Positions 8,001 to 14,182 of a stretch of DNA of 17,499 nt are shown piece after piece. The notes under the pieces were generated by a model that searched no databases, was not told where the DNA came from, and saw nothing but the letters and a program-made list of their open reading frames with translations. Both the position numbers and the translations under genes were made by a program. This DNA is from JBPYCR01 sp051846935. Its GTDB lineage: Bacteria; Bacillota; Bacilli; Bacillales; Amphibacillaceae. The stretch's first letter is position 1; the number at the start of each line of letters is the position of its first letter. The stretch covers positions 1 to 17,499 of the forward strand of contig NZ_JBPYCS010000040.1 in the NCBI RefSeq assembly GCF_051846935.1. The letters are read 5' to 3'.

Positions 8001-8305
8001 AACATACTGAGCTGAATACCGGCAACGTAACAATAACAGTTAAGTTAACTGAAAAGATGAATGAAGTGCTTATTCAGCTTCAAGATAATGGACATGGAAT
8101 TGATGAAAAGAAATTGCCCTTTATCTTTGAGCGATTTTACAAAGCGACAAATCTATCTACCCGAGATGATTCAGGAGGAACAGGGTTAGGATTAGCGATT
8201 GTAAAAGAAATTATAGAAGCTCATGAGGGAAGGATCTGGGTGGAAAGTCAGGTAGGTGTAGGAAGTACATTTTCTATCGTTATACCAATTTCCCCTGTCG
8301 AATGA
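5054..8305 (+). CDS. 7TMR-DISM hybrid sensor histidine kinase with two transmitter modules
   Basis: A 1083-residue membrane sensor kinase. Order of parts: signal peptide (1-26); extracellular 7TMR-DISMED2-like beta domain (about 50-188), which in other proteins is proposed to bind carbohydrate-like ligands; seven-helix 7TMR-DISM membrane domain (about 191-395); HisKA with HELRTP, phospho-acceptor His439; HATPase with N box NAIKYTD, DTGKGI and GGSGIGLSI; receiver domain (about 692-810) with ADDE and acceptor Asp742 in LDIMMPK; a coiled coil (about 812-848); a second HisKA with HELGTP, His859; and a second HATPase with NAIKHTE, DNGHGI and GGTGLGLAI. Both transmitters keep the residues needed for ATP binding. 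No Hpt domain is present. Start ATG 5054 is chosen because AGGGGAGG lies 5 bp upstream; the longer TTG frame from 4985 has no binding site. The regulator follows directly, so phosphate probably passes His439 to Asp742 to His859 to Asp54 of the regulator, or His859 acts alone; this is inference. Confidence 0.93.
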   Translation: MVFKQMKVILILVSISLLFMGDVIDAKDNNERNKVVLKNDTAKILLDDSIEILKDKYGRYAIEDIVSNRLEEQFIPYKGIGRPNFGYTQDAYWVRFHINNQSSLEDWLLEIETPKINRIQLYVPEQDGSFTTLSMGNKYPFTDKEIFHRNFIMDLPIKAEEEQTYYMQLTTGGSMQIPLTVWNSRAFGAKSQTGYMLFGILIGISVVMAFYNLFLYFSIRDRSYLYYVLFVVLNGFLYLSDTGLAFQFLWPELVRWNIQAVVTFMCLANISALLFTRSFLRTSEFVPRLDRLFKIFIIVNALTAIWSFFSFTYAMYAAIICVAVTIGLVISTLVISLRRKYRPARFFALAWGTFLFGVFVSIMVDAGLLPLIPFTKYAWHVTTTLEVVLLSLALGDRYKVMRMEKEKAKKDAIESQKLALKSLKKADKLKDEFLTVTSHELRTPLNGIIGIAETLRGGAAGKITKELDRHLWMISISGRRLANLVDDIIDFSKLKNDDLVIRPKPVHLFALTDVVLTICQPLTKDKPIILKNKIDSSTPLVMADESRLQQILYNLIGNAIKYTDQGEVIVSAEKQDNRLEIIISDTGKGIAPQQIDAIFEPFRQGDSSISREVGGSGIGLSITKRLVELHQSDILVESTIGKGSKFSFTLPLSEDQSTAMLEAASTITPRNVAEKELSTVPMVGPSPKKAKTTILIADDEFVNLQVLKNQLTLEGYEVIAASNGEDVMKEVQKRTIHLLILDIMMPKLSGYEVCRRLRAHNSLVELPILMLTAKNQMNDRITAFQVGANDYLTKPCDKEELLARVKTLLKLSRLHLELLELNQLLEEKVDARTEELKNVNQELLNMADSRRLLLANIAHELGTPVTVIQGYIQAVKDGLIEDHDPRYLNMVDHKLQILNRLITDLSDLSKWEAGTMRLHKKKVNLNEWLNQVRAMHEWDIKQEERKFYFVNHQNVEILKAYECHIDVDRMDQVFSNLIWNAIKHTELNTGNVTITVKLTEKMNEVLIQLQDNGHGIDEKKLPFIFERFYKATNLSTRDDSGGTGLGLAIVKEIIEAHEGRIWVESQVGVGSTFSIVIPISPVE

Positions 8306-8322
8306 AAGGAGCTGGTTCGAAG

Positions 8323-9015
8323 GTGAAAAATAAAACGATTTTGGTCGTTGACGATGAAGAAGGAATACGTGTACTTATCCAGCTGTATTTGGAAAAAAGA
8401 GGATATAATGTACTGACAGCTGCAAACGGGAAAGATGCTTTACATGTAGTAGGCGTGGAAAATCCAGATCTTATTTTACTGGATATTGAAATGCCAAAAA
8501 TGGACGGATTTGAAGTCTGTCAAGAAATTAGAAAAAAGAAAACCGTTCCTATTTTGTTTTTAAGTGCGCGCAGGGATGTAATGGATAAAATAAAGTGTTT
8601 CGAATTAGGTGGGGATGATTACATTATTAAGCCGTTCGATTATGGGGAACTGGAAGCGAGAATTCAAGCAAATCTTCGGCGTTATCATCAGGAAGACCAA
8701 GTGGAGTCAGATATGCTTATTTATGGAGACTTAAAAATTCATCTCGATCGTTACATTTGTTACCTTAACGATCAGCTAATTTCGTTATCAGCGAAAGAGG
8801 TGCAATTATTAATTTTGCTCGCGAAGCATCCAAATCAGGTTTGGAGTGCCGAGCAGTTATATGATCACGTATGGGGGTTTGATTCTGCTGGTGAAATTCA
8901 AACAATAAAGGTTCATATTAGCCAGCTGCGCAGAAAAATAGAAAAGGATCCGTCCAATCCGAAGTTCATCCAAACCGTTCGTGGGTTAGGATATGTCTTT
9001 TCAGATGATGACTAA
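8323..9015 (+). CDS. OmpR/PhoB-family response regulator
   Basis: A 230-residue cytoplasmic transcription factor. An N-terminal receiver domain (about 1-118) shows VVDDEE, acceptor Asp54 in LLDIEMPKMDG, a switch serine in FLSA and Lys103 in IIKPF. A C-terminal winged helix (about 130-228) shows LSAKEVQLLILL, HVWGFDSAG, IKVHISQLRRKI and TVRGLGYVF, typical of PhoB-type DNA binding to tandem direct repeats. Start: an ATG at 8302 overlaps the kinase stop codon but has no binding site; GTG 8323 follows AAAGGAG (8305-8311) and gives the usual MKNKTILVVDDEE beginning. Co-transcribed with the kinase. It is the only DNA-binding regulator in the window and is the inferred binder of the TTAACC pairs at 2151, 11180 and 11478. 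Confidence 0.94.
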   Translation: MKNKTILVVDDEEGIRVLIQLYLEKRGYNVLTAANGKDALHVVGVENPDLILLDIEMPKMDGFEVCQEIRKKKTVPILFLSARRDVMDKIKCFELGGDDYIIKPFDYGELEARIQANLRRYHQEDQVESDMLIYGDLKIHLDRYICYLNDQLISLSAKEVQLLILLAKHPNQVWSAEQLYDHVWGFDSAGEIQTIKVHISQLRRKIEKDPSNPKFIQTVRGLGYVFSDDD

Positions 9016-9030
9016 TTAATATAGAAAGGA

Positions 9031-9059
9031 AAAACGTCCCAGCTATATCGGGACGTTTT
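9031..9059. terminator. Bidirectional terminator between convergent genes
   Basis: AAAACGTCCC (9031-9040) pairs with GGGACGTTTT (9050-9059) across a 9-nt loop, with A and T tracts on each side. It serves both the regulator gene on the plus strand and the LRR surface protein gene on the minus strand. Confidence 0.9.
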
Positions 9060-9080
9060 AAGATTCACCATTTGTTTTCT

Positions 9081-11048
9081 TTAGGAATTGCTTTGGGAGC
9101 GCCGATAGATGCGAAGCGTAATGAACCCAGCAATAAATAAAAGAAATCCTGCTAACATCCAGCTATATATGGATGTCGATGTAATTGGTAGTAAATCGCC
9201 CTCTTTAGTTGTGTCTTTTGAATCCGTAGATGGCGTCGCATTGTCGTTATCTGTCCCATCAGTAGTGGTTGAACTTGTTTCACTGTCATTGTCGTCATTT
9301 CCATTATTGTTTTTACCATCTGAGTCATCGTCTTCCGTTCCGTCTTGGTTATTTGTATTCTCACCAGTTCCATTATCTTCGTCGTTTCCATTTGTTGAAT
9401 TGTTAACTTCTGCAAAGACACCGTATATGGAAAAGTGGCTTGGATTAATTGTAATCGTCCCAGCATTTTCATCGACTGTTCCGTTTTGGGGAATCCACTT
9501 TTGCTTTGTTGCATCGAAATAATAAATATCCACTTCATTAGCGGCGTATGTTGTTTTGTCATAAGGCATAATTAATGTGTAAGGTTCGGATGGATGTTGT
9601 TCTAGATATAAAAGAGAAAAATCAATAATCTCTCCCGCTTGCTTCAGTGATCCTGCTTTATTGGCTTCAGGACTGTTTTGTTTGTCCTTTGCATGAATGA
9701 GAGTCCACCTTGGCAAATCCGATGGCATATGGATTATCACGTTTGTTTGATCAATTTTTCCCTCTTGTGATCCGAATACGTACGTATCTATATCAAACGG
9801 TATTGTTATGGTTTTTGGCGCTTTTACAGTAACGGTAATTGTTTTTGTAACGGATTGATTGTCGCTGTCCGTCGCTTCATACGTTACATCATATTGCCCG
9901 GTCATCCTCGTGTCCACATCATTCTTTTTAATCGTAATAGAATTTGTTACATCGCCATCTTCCGGATCTGTTGCAGTTGCATGATCCAATGGCTTGAAGT
10001 CTTCCCCAACATAAATTGTTAAATCAGTTGCATGAATTGTTGGTTCCTCACTTGTGTTCCATCTAATTGGTTGTACAACGGTACCCGAAAAAGCGTCATT
10101 ATTGTTTGGGTCAACGTCAAACGTATATGTTCTACTTGTTTCTGATCCCGTAAGTCCCGTCCATGATATGTGAGGGGAGTTGTAAACTCCGGTATTGCTC
10201 AGTACGATATCATCGATAATATTTCCATCTTGATTTGTCGTTTGATTCTCTATTTGCAGTGAGGTCTCAGTGAATAATAACTCTTTTTCTGGGAGTACAA
10301 TAGTCTGATCCTTCGCAACAAATGTTGCCAGGCTGTTAATAACAGATGATATTGTTGATAGATTGTTAATTTGATTGTTTGATATGTTCAACAAGTTTAA
10401 GCTTGCCAGGTTTTTAATCGGTGTCAGGTCACTAATTTCATTGTTGTTTAAATACAGGTTGTTTAAGCTGCTAAAGTCTTCCAACACGGATAGATCACTA
10501 ATACCTGTATGTGTTAGGTAGAGTGTTGTTGATAAATGCGTAAAGTTACGCAATTGAGCAAACTCCAGTTGACGGTTGTATGATAAACCCAATGTTCTTA
10601 GTTGATTTAGATTTTTAAGTGGATTTATATTTCTTATATCTTTATTATTACTTAAGTGTAAAGTAGTTAGTTGGTTTAAGGAGCTAAGCGGCGATACATT
10701 TGTAATTTGGTTATTATTCAAGCTAATATATTCTAAATTCGTCAAGTTCTCCAGCGGTGTAATATCGGAAATTTTATTTTGTCTGAGTTGTAATGTCGTT
10801 ATATTTATGGCGTGTTGCAAACCTTCTAAATTGCTGATACTTTTTCCTACTGCTGTAAGGCTTGTAAGGCTTTGTAAATCGGCTTGTGTCGGTTCATATG
10901 AAGCAGGTTCGTTCAATTCATCATTAATTGCTTCTTTAAGTGCGTCATCTGGTATAAGGCTTCCGGCGGCATCTATTGTAGGGGTAGCGACAGTTAGTGT
11001 CGTAATTAAAGTTAATAGGGCGGTTATGAGAAAACTTCTTTTCATCAT
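9081..11048 (-). CDS. Internalin-like leucine-rich-repeat surface protein with LPITS sorting signal
   Basis: A secreted 655-residue protein expected to be anchored to the wall by a sortase. A signal peptide ends near TIDAAGS (about residue 28). The cap IPDDALKEAINDEL and about eight 22-residue repeats of the form LTNLEYISLNNNQITNVSPL occupy about 30-235, as in internalin-type proteins that bind other proteins. Then come an Ig-like strand-rich part, a DUF5011-like domain (about 340-410, with ATDPEDGDVT and GQYDVTYEATDSD), an unrecognised beta-rich domain, and a long Asn/Asp/Thr/Ser spacer (about 550-615). LPITSTSIYSW (from 620), a membrane helix and RRSQSNS end the chain, almost the same as the tail of the beta-helix protein. 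Start ATG 11048 follows AAAGGAG with an 11-bp gap; ATG 11045 is also possible. The leader is about 110 nt. Controlled by its own TTAACC promoter (11165-11196). Confidence 0.9.
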   Translation of the reverse strand: MMKRSFLITALLTLITTLTVATPTIDAAGSLIPDDALKEAINDELNEPASYEPTQADLQSLTSLTAVGKSISNLEGLQHAINITTLQLRQNKISDITPLENLTNLEYISLNNNQITNVSPLSSLNQLTTLHLSNNKDIRNINPLKNLNQLRTLGLSYNRQLEFAQLRNFTHLSTTLYLTHTGISDLSVLEDFSSLNNLYLNNNEISDLTPIKNLASLNLLNISNNQINNLSTISSVINSLATFVAKDQTIVLPEKELLFTETSLQIENQTTNQDGNIIDDIVLSNTGVYNSPHISWTGLTGSETSRTYTFDVDPNNNDAFSGTVVQPIRWNTSEEPTIHATDLTIYVGEDFKPLDHATATDPEDGDVTNSITIKKNDVDTRMTGQYDVTYEATDSDNQSVTKTITVTVKAPKTITIPFDIDTYVFGSQEGKIDQTNVIIHMPSDLPRWTLIHAKDKQNSPEANKAGSLKQAGEIIDFSLLYLEQHPSEPYTLIMPYDKTTYAANEVDIYYFDATKQKWIPQNGTVDENAGTITINPSHFSIYGVFAEVNNSTNGNDEDNGTGENTNNQDGTEDDDSDGKNNNGNDDNDSETSSTTTDGTDNDNATPSTDSKDTTKEGDLLPITSTSIYSWMLAGFLLFIAGFITLRIYRRSQSNS

Positions 11049-11164
11049 TAGTAATCAATCTCCTTTCTATTTATCTTTCTTCGATAAGTTTGTATGAAAG
11101 TCCAATGTATTAGTTATGCTTTCCCCTCCTCTTACGCATTTTGAAATAATTGTTATTATTTTTA

Positions 11165-11196
11165 ATTAAAAACAATAGAGGTTAAGTGGAGGTTAA
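11165..11196 (-). promoter_or_regulatory. Tandem TTAACC operator and promoter of the LRR surface protein
   Basis: Read on the minus strand: TTAACC (11196-11191), 5 bp, TTAACC (11185-11180), 9 bp, then a -10-like TTTAAT (11170-11165). The 11-bp repeat period and 9-bp gap to the -10 are exactly those of the two plus-strand copies, although the spacer reads TCCAC rather than TTCAC. This agreement in geometry on the opposite strand is strong evidence for a shared regulator. Confidence 0.75.
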
Positions 11197-11292
11197 GAAT
11201 GAATAGATTAGCAAAAAGATCCAATTTTTATTAAAACTTGCTTTCATTATATTTTATTGGGTTTTCGTTTAGCTTGTGGGAAATCAAGAAAG

Positions 11293-11403
11293 CTCTCCGA
11301 CACGATCGAATGAAAGATGCTCGATTCCAGCAGGAGAGAAAAACATTGAAACGCCATCGCACGCCGTACTATGGCGCTCCCCACTCACCCGCGAAAAGTG
11401 AGT
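11293..11403. repeat. Hairpin-rich degenerate intergenic element
   Basis: Three local inverted repeats follow each other: CTCTCC (11293-11298)/GGAGAG (11333-11338) enclosing ATCGA/TCGAT; CGCCAT (11352-11357)/ATGGCG (11371-11376); and ACTCAC (11383-11388)/GTGAGT (11398-11403). Wording such as GCGAAAAGTGAG followed by TATATTCC resembles, from memory, members of the Bacillaceae palindromic repeat family also suspected at 738-871. It sits between the two divergent TTAACC promoters. An 84-codon open frame across it is not credible as a gene. Confidence 0.4.
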
Positions 11404-11477
11404 ATATTCCATCCGGAAAAGGTAGAAGGTTTATTTTTTTTCATTATTTTGCGGGAAAATGCTTTTTAATATGGTAC

Positions 11478-11509
11478 TTAACCTTCACTTAACCTTCAGA
11501 TGGTATCTT
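11478..11509 (+). promoter_or_regulatory. Tandem TTAACC operator and promoter of the lipoprotein operon
   Basis: TTAACC at 11478-11483 and 11489-11494, then 9 bp, then a -10-like TATCTT (11504-11509). The repeat part matches 2151-2171 base for base over 21 bp, while the flanks differ, which points to selection on the operator. The predicted transcription start near 11516 leaves a leader of about 26 nt before ATG 11542. Confidence 0.75.
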
Positions 11510-11541
11510 TTTATTAGACGAAAAAAGGAGTGTCATATGAG

Positions 11542-12480
11542 ATGATGCGAAAAGCTGTTATTATAATATTTTTAATGATACTTTCTATGCTTGTAGCATG
11601 TGGTCAAGAGGGCGTGTCTTCTAAAGAGCCAGAAAATATAGAGCAAGCTGCGAATGATGCAGAAGTGGAAAGGCAAGAAGAGCCGGAGGATGAGGTGACA
11701 GAAGAAGTAGATACGGAGTCAAGTGAGGAAGCATCTACTGGTAGTGCAAGCGGGGTAAAAGAGGTCATACAAAAGTCAGCCGATGCAATGAAGACTGTTA
11801 AAGGAATGAAGATAGACGGAAAATCGGAAACGGTTACGGATATAATGGGGGTTAAAGATCAGGAAACGACCGAGATGAGAGGGGAGATGACACTCGATCC
11901 ATTTGCTCAGCATATGAAGATGGATAGTAAATCTGAACAAAGTGTAACTTCGGAAGTGGAAATGTATTGGACAAATGAAGCGGTATATATCTTTGACTAC
12001 GAATCTAGTCAATGGTTGTCTATATCTGGAGATCAAGCAGGTGGAATGATGAATTTGGTGCCTGCAATTAATGAAACACAATATGAATATTTTGGTAACC
12101 ATTATGAATTATTCGAATTAAAAGAAGAGGACGATCACTATGTCGTTTCATTATCAAGCTCGGGGGAACAATTTAAAGAAGTAATGTATAGTGCTCTAAA
12201 GGAAATTGCAGGGGAAAGTGCATATCAAAGCTTAACCAATATGATTTCAGAAATCAGTGGGAGCTATGAATTGAAGATTAACAAACAAACGTATTATGTC
12301 ACATCGATCCTAATGGACACGGAACAAACGAACAGTTTTGGTGGGACGCAAGTTCACTCAAAGGATTATACGTATTATGAATACAGTGCCTTTAATGAAG
12401 TTGATGAGATAGTTGTTCCCGCAGAGGTTGTTGAAAAAGCCCAAGAACTGAATATGAATATGATGCCTCAAAGTGAATAA
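11542..12480 (+). CDS. Surface lipoprotein, DUF6612-like
   Basis: A 312-residue lipoprotein attached to the outer face of the membrane. The N-terminus MMRKAVIIIFLMILSMLVAC ends in a lipobox with Cys20 for diacylglyceryl attachment. A very acidic, Glu/Ser-rich linker (about 25-70) precedes a globular part (about 75-305) with alternating strands and the wording SADAMKTVKGMKIDGKSE, QHMKMDSKSEQ and EMYWTNEAVYIFD. This resembles the DUF6612 family of Bacillales lipoproteins, whose fold is thought to be LolA/LppX-like, hinting at binding of a hydrophobic ligand. Function unknown. Start: GTG 11530 overlaps the AAAAAAGGAG binding site and is rejected; ATG 11542 lies 11 bp after it, with ATG 11545 as an alternative. 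The best-spaced ATG (11537) is out of frame and stops after two codons. First gene of an operon with the membrane protein 42 bp downstream. Confidence 0.8.
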   Translation: MMRKAVIIIFLMILSMLVACGQEGVSSKEPENIEQAANDAEVERQEEPEDEVTEEVDTESSEEASTGSASGVKEVIQKSADAMKTVKGMKIDGKSETVTDIMGVKDQETTEMRGEMTLDPFAQHMKMDSKSEQSVTSEVEMYWTNEAVYIFDYESSQWLSISGDQAGGMMNLVPAINETQYEYFGNHYELFELKEEDDHYVVSLSSSGEQFKEVMYSALKEIAGESAYQSLTNMISEISGSYELKINKQTYYVTSILMDTEQTNSFGGTQVHSKDYTYYEYSAFNEVDEIVVPAEVVEKAQELNMNMMPQSE

Positions 12481-12522
12481 TGACGTATCTAATAAAATTA
12501 AAAAATATAAGGTGGGATTCAG

Positions 12523-12954
12523 ATGAGCAGTCAACATACAGAAGATAAAGATCAAAATGTGTTTAAAGAGAATGCGGTACAATCAACAAAAAGTGAGCAA
12601 AAGAACGAAGCAAGTGGAAAGGGTGCGTCCACAGGAATGGACAAAAACGTAGCTGGTATGTTGTGCTACTTAGTTGGATTCATCACAGGTATCATTTTCC
12701 TTGTTATCGAGAAAGAAGATCGATTTGTACGATATCACGCATTGCAGTCGATCATTACATTCGGCATCATTTTTATAGCAAGTATTGTTTTAACAGCTAT
12801 TCCAATTATAGGATGGCTAATCGGTATATTAATTTCTCCGCTGTCCGTTATTATATGGATCATTTTAATGATAAAAGCATATCAAGGGAAGTGGTTCAAA
12901 CTACCAATTGCGGGTAAAATGGCAGAAAAACAGCTTAATTCAATGGAAAAGTGA
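12523..12954 (+). CDS. DUF4870 (Tic20-like) membrane protein
   Basis: A 143-residue integral membrane protein. A charged, Lys/Gln/Ser-rich N-terminal tail of about 40 residues is followed by three hydrophobic segments (about 45-62, 75-95 and 98-125) with the family wording NVAGMLCYLVGFITGIIFL, EKEDRFVRYHALQS and IIGWLIG. The family is common in Bacillales and of unknown role. The start is supported by AAGGTGG (12509-12515) 7 bp upstream. With only 42 bp after the lipoprotein stop and no promoter between, it should be co-expressed from the TTAACC promoter at 11478, making it the membrane partner of the regulon. No strong terminator follows; only a weak AT-rich inverted repeat lies just after its stop codon. 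Confidence 0.85.
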   Translation: MSSQHTEDKDQNVFKENAVQSTKSEQKNEASGKGASTGMDKNVAGMLCYLVGFITGIIFLVIEKEDRFVRYHALQSIITFGIIFIASIVLTAIPIIGWLIGILISPLSVIIWIILMIKAYQGKWFKLPIAGKMAEKQLNSMEK

Positions 12955-13002
12955 TTATCGTCTGTTTCAATAATGATAATACTTGCGCTGGCCTTACCTA
13001 AA

Positions 13003-13073
13003 GCTCTCCATCGTTAAGTAGGTAGAGCGTTTCCATGGTAAGAAAAGGATTATGCATTCAAATCAGATGAAAA
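13003..13073 (+). pseudogene. Degenerate tRNA-Thr(GGT) copy
   Basis: This stretch aligns along its length with the intact tRNA-Thr at 487-559. It shares GCT-TCCAT at the 5' end, AGGTAGAGC in the D arm, TTCCATGGTAAG over the anticodon arm (anticodon GGT kept) and ATTCAAATC in the T loop. The acceptor 3' strand, the D stem and the T stem have lost complementarity, so it cannot fold as a working tRNA. It lies about 85 bp from the end of the minus-strand defence operon. Confidence 0.75.
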
Positions 13074-13138
13074 ACGCCTATATAAGGATTGCTGACAGTG
13101 ATGAAAATAGAATATGTGGAATGACAGGCTTTGAGCGG

Positions 13139-13175
13139 AAAAACATCACATGAAATATAGTCATGTGATGTTTTT
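13139..13175. terminator. Terminator of the defence operon, overlapping the stop codon
   Basis: CATCACATGA (13144-13153) and TCATGTGATG (13161-13170) form a perfect 10-bp stem with a 7-nt loop, flanked by AAAAA and TTTTT, so it can act on both strands. The right arm contains the last codons and stop (13161-13163) of the Abi_C gene. It could also stop read-through from the DUF4870 gene. Confidence 0.9.
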
Positions 13176-14081
13176 GATTTTATTTTTGTTTTCAACGGCC
13201 AGTATAAAATCAGCTAATGTAATTGCCGAGTTAACAAACAATGTTGCGTGGTGTTCTTCTATTTTTATTCTGTTTGATCCAACGCCATGTGAATCACTAT
13301 CTTTATTCCGCATTTCTGCAATTGAAGACACTATCTTTTCAAAACCTGATAACAGCATATTTATTCTTCTGTCAGCGCCCTTATCAGTATGCATATTATA
13401 AAGGTCCTTAACTTGTTTATATAATTGATTTATTTGACCTGAAGTCGTGGGAGTTTCCCCTTTTTGTTCAATCACATAACAAAATACTTCCTCTAATAAA
13501 GTACGAGACTTTGTGATTGCACTATCAAAATAACCATTTTTAATATCTTCTATAGATCGCTTCGATATACTATTAATATATTCTCTATCAATTTTAGAAA
13601 CATGAGCAGTGTTTATTTCAATTCTTTTACCAATCGGCTTAACCACAAAGTTATTTCCAATCTTCACAAGCTCATTATCGCCGAAGAACAAAATCCCATT
13701 AATTTTATCAATAATTACTTCCACAATCTTTGAATATGCAAAATCAGTAGTTTCACTTGAATAACCAGATAACAAAGATTGAAATTGTCTTTTATCAAAA
13801 AGATGTACCAATAATTTTGAACAACTTCCTTCACCTATACAATGCTCTAATAACTTTTCCATGTACATCCATCTACTTAGACTTCCACCATTCCAAGAAT
13901 AAGTCATCGGCAATCCAAAAAGTGTACATAAATCACATAAAACAGGACCGCTTAAATAAGGCATTGCAATCTTTATAGTTGGCTCTGATTCAATGGCTAC
14001 ATCATCATACACTGTATCGCCGATTAAGATATCGATAATATCTCTATTAGTTAATAGTTTATATAAGTTGTTTTGTTCCAT
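13161..14081 (-). CDS. Abi_C-domain (abortive infection) protein
   Basis: A cytosolic protein of 306 residues. The C-terminal third (about 190-300) has the Abi_C pattern: SRTLLEEVFCYVIE, INQLYKQVKDLY, LLSGFEKIVSSIAEMRNKDSDSHG and FVNSAITLADFIL. RNKDSDSHG has the R-x6-H spacing typical of HEPN ribonucleases, so RNA cleavage after infection is a reasonable but unproven role. The N-terminal two thirds, with GPVLCDLCTLFGLPM and RWMYMEKLLEHCIGEG, are not assigned to a family. Start: an upstream ATG at 14099 has no binding site, whereas AAGGAG stands 9 bp before ATG 14081 (beginning MEQNNLYKLL), so the shorter form is preferred. It lies 101 bp downstream of the helicase-methyltransferase gene on the same strand and is probably in the same operon. 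The DNA here looks more AT-rich than the kinase region. Confidence 0.82.
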   Translation of the reverse strand: MEQNNLYKLLTNRDIIDILIGDTVYDDVAIESEPTIKIAMPYLSGPVLCDLCTLFGLPMTYSWNGGSLSRWMYMEKLLEHCIGEGSCSKLLVHLFDKRQFQSLLSGYSSETTDFAYSKIVEVIIDKINGILFFGDNELVKIGNNFVVKPIGKRIEINTAHVSKIDREYINSISKRSIEDIKNGYFDSAITKSRTLLEEVFCYVIEQKGETPTTSGQINQLYKQVKDLYNMHTDKGADRRINMLLSGFEKIVSSIAEMRNKDSDSHGVGSNRIKIEEHHATLFVNSAITLADFILAVENKNKIKNIT

Positions 14082-14182
14082 TAATAAAAACTCCTTCATT
14101 AATAAGTCAAAACAGCAATAATGGATTATCCTTTGCTTTCCATTGAATTTCTTTAAGAGACTGAAGATTATTTATCGATAGA

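Noticed and set aside
9109..9522. 137-codon frame opposite the LRR protein
   Set aside because: It mirrors the Ser/Thr/Asp-rich spacer of the real gene on the other strand; low-complexity composition and no start signal.
11238..11492. 84-codon frame between the divergent promoters
   Set aside because: It runs through three hairpins and across the TTAACC operator at 11478, has no binding site and no protein-like pattern.
11530..11541. GTG start for the lipoprotein
   Set aside because: The codon overlaps the ribosome binding site itself.
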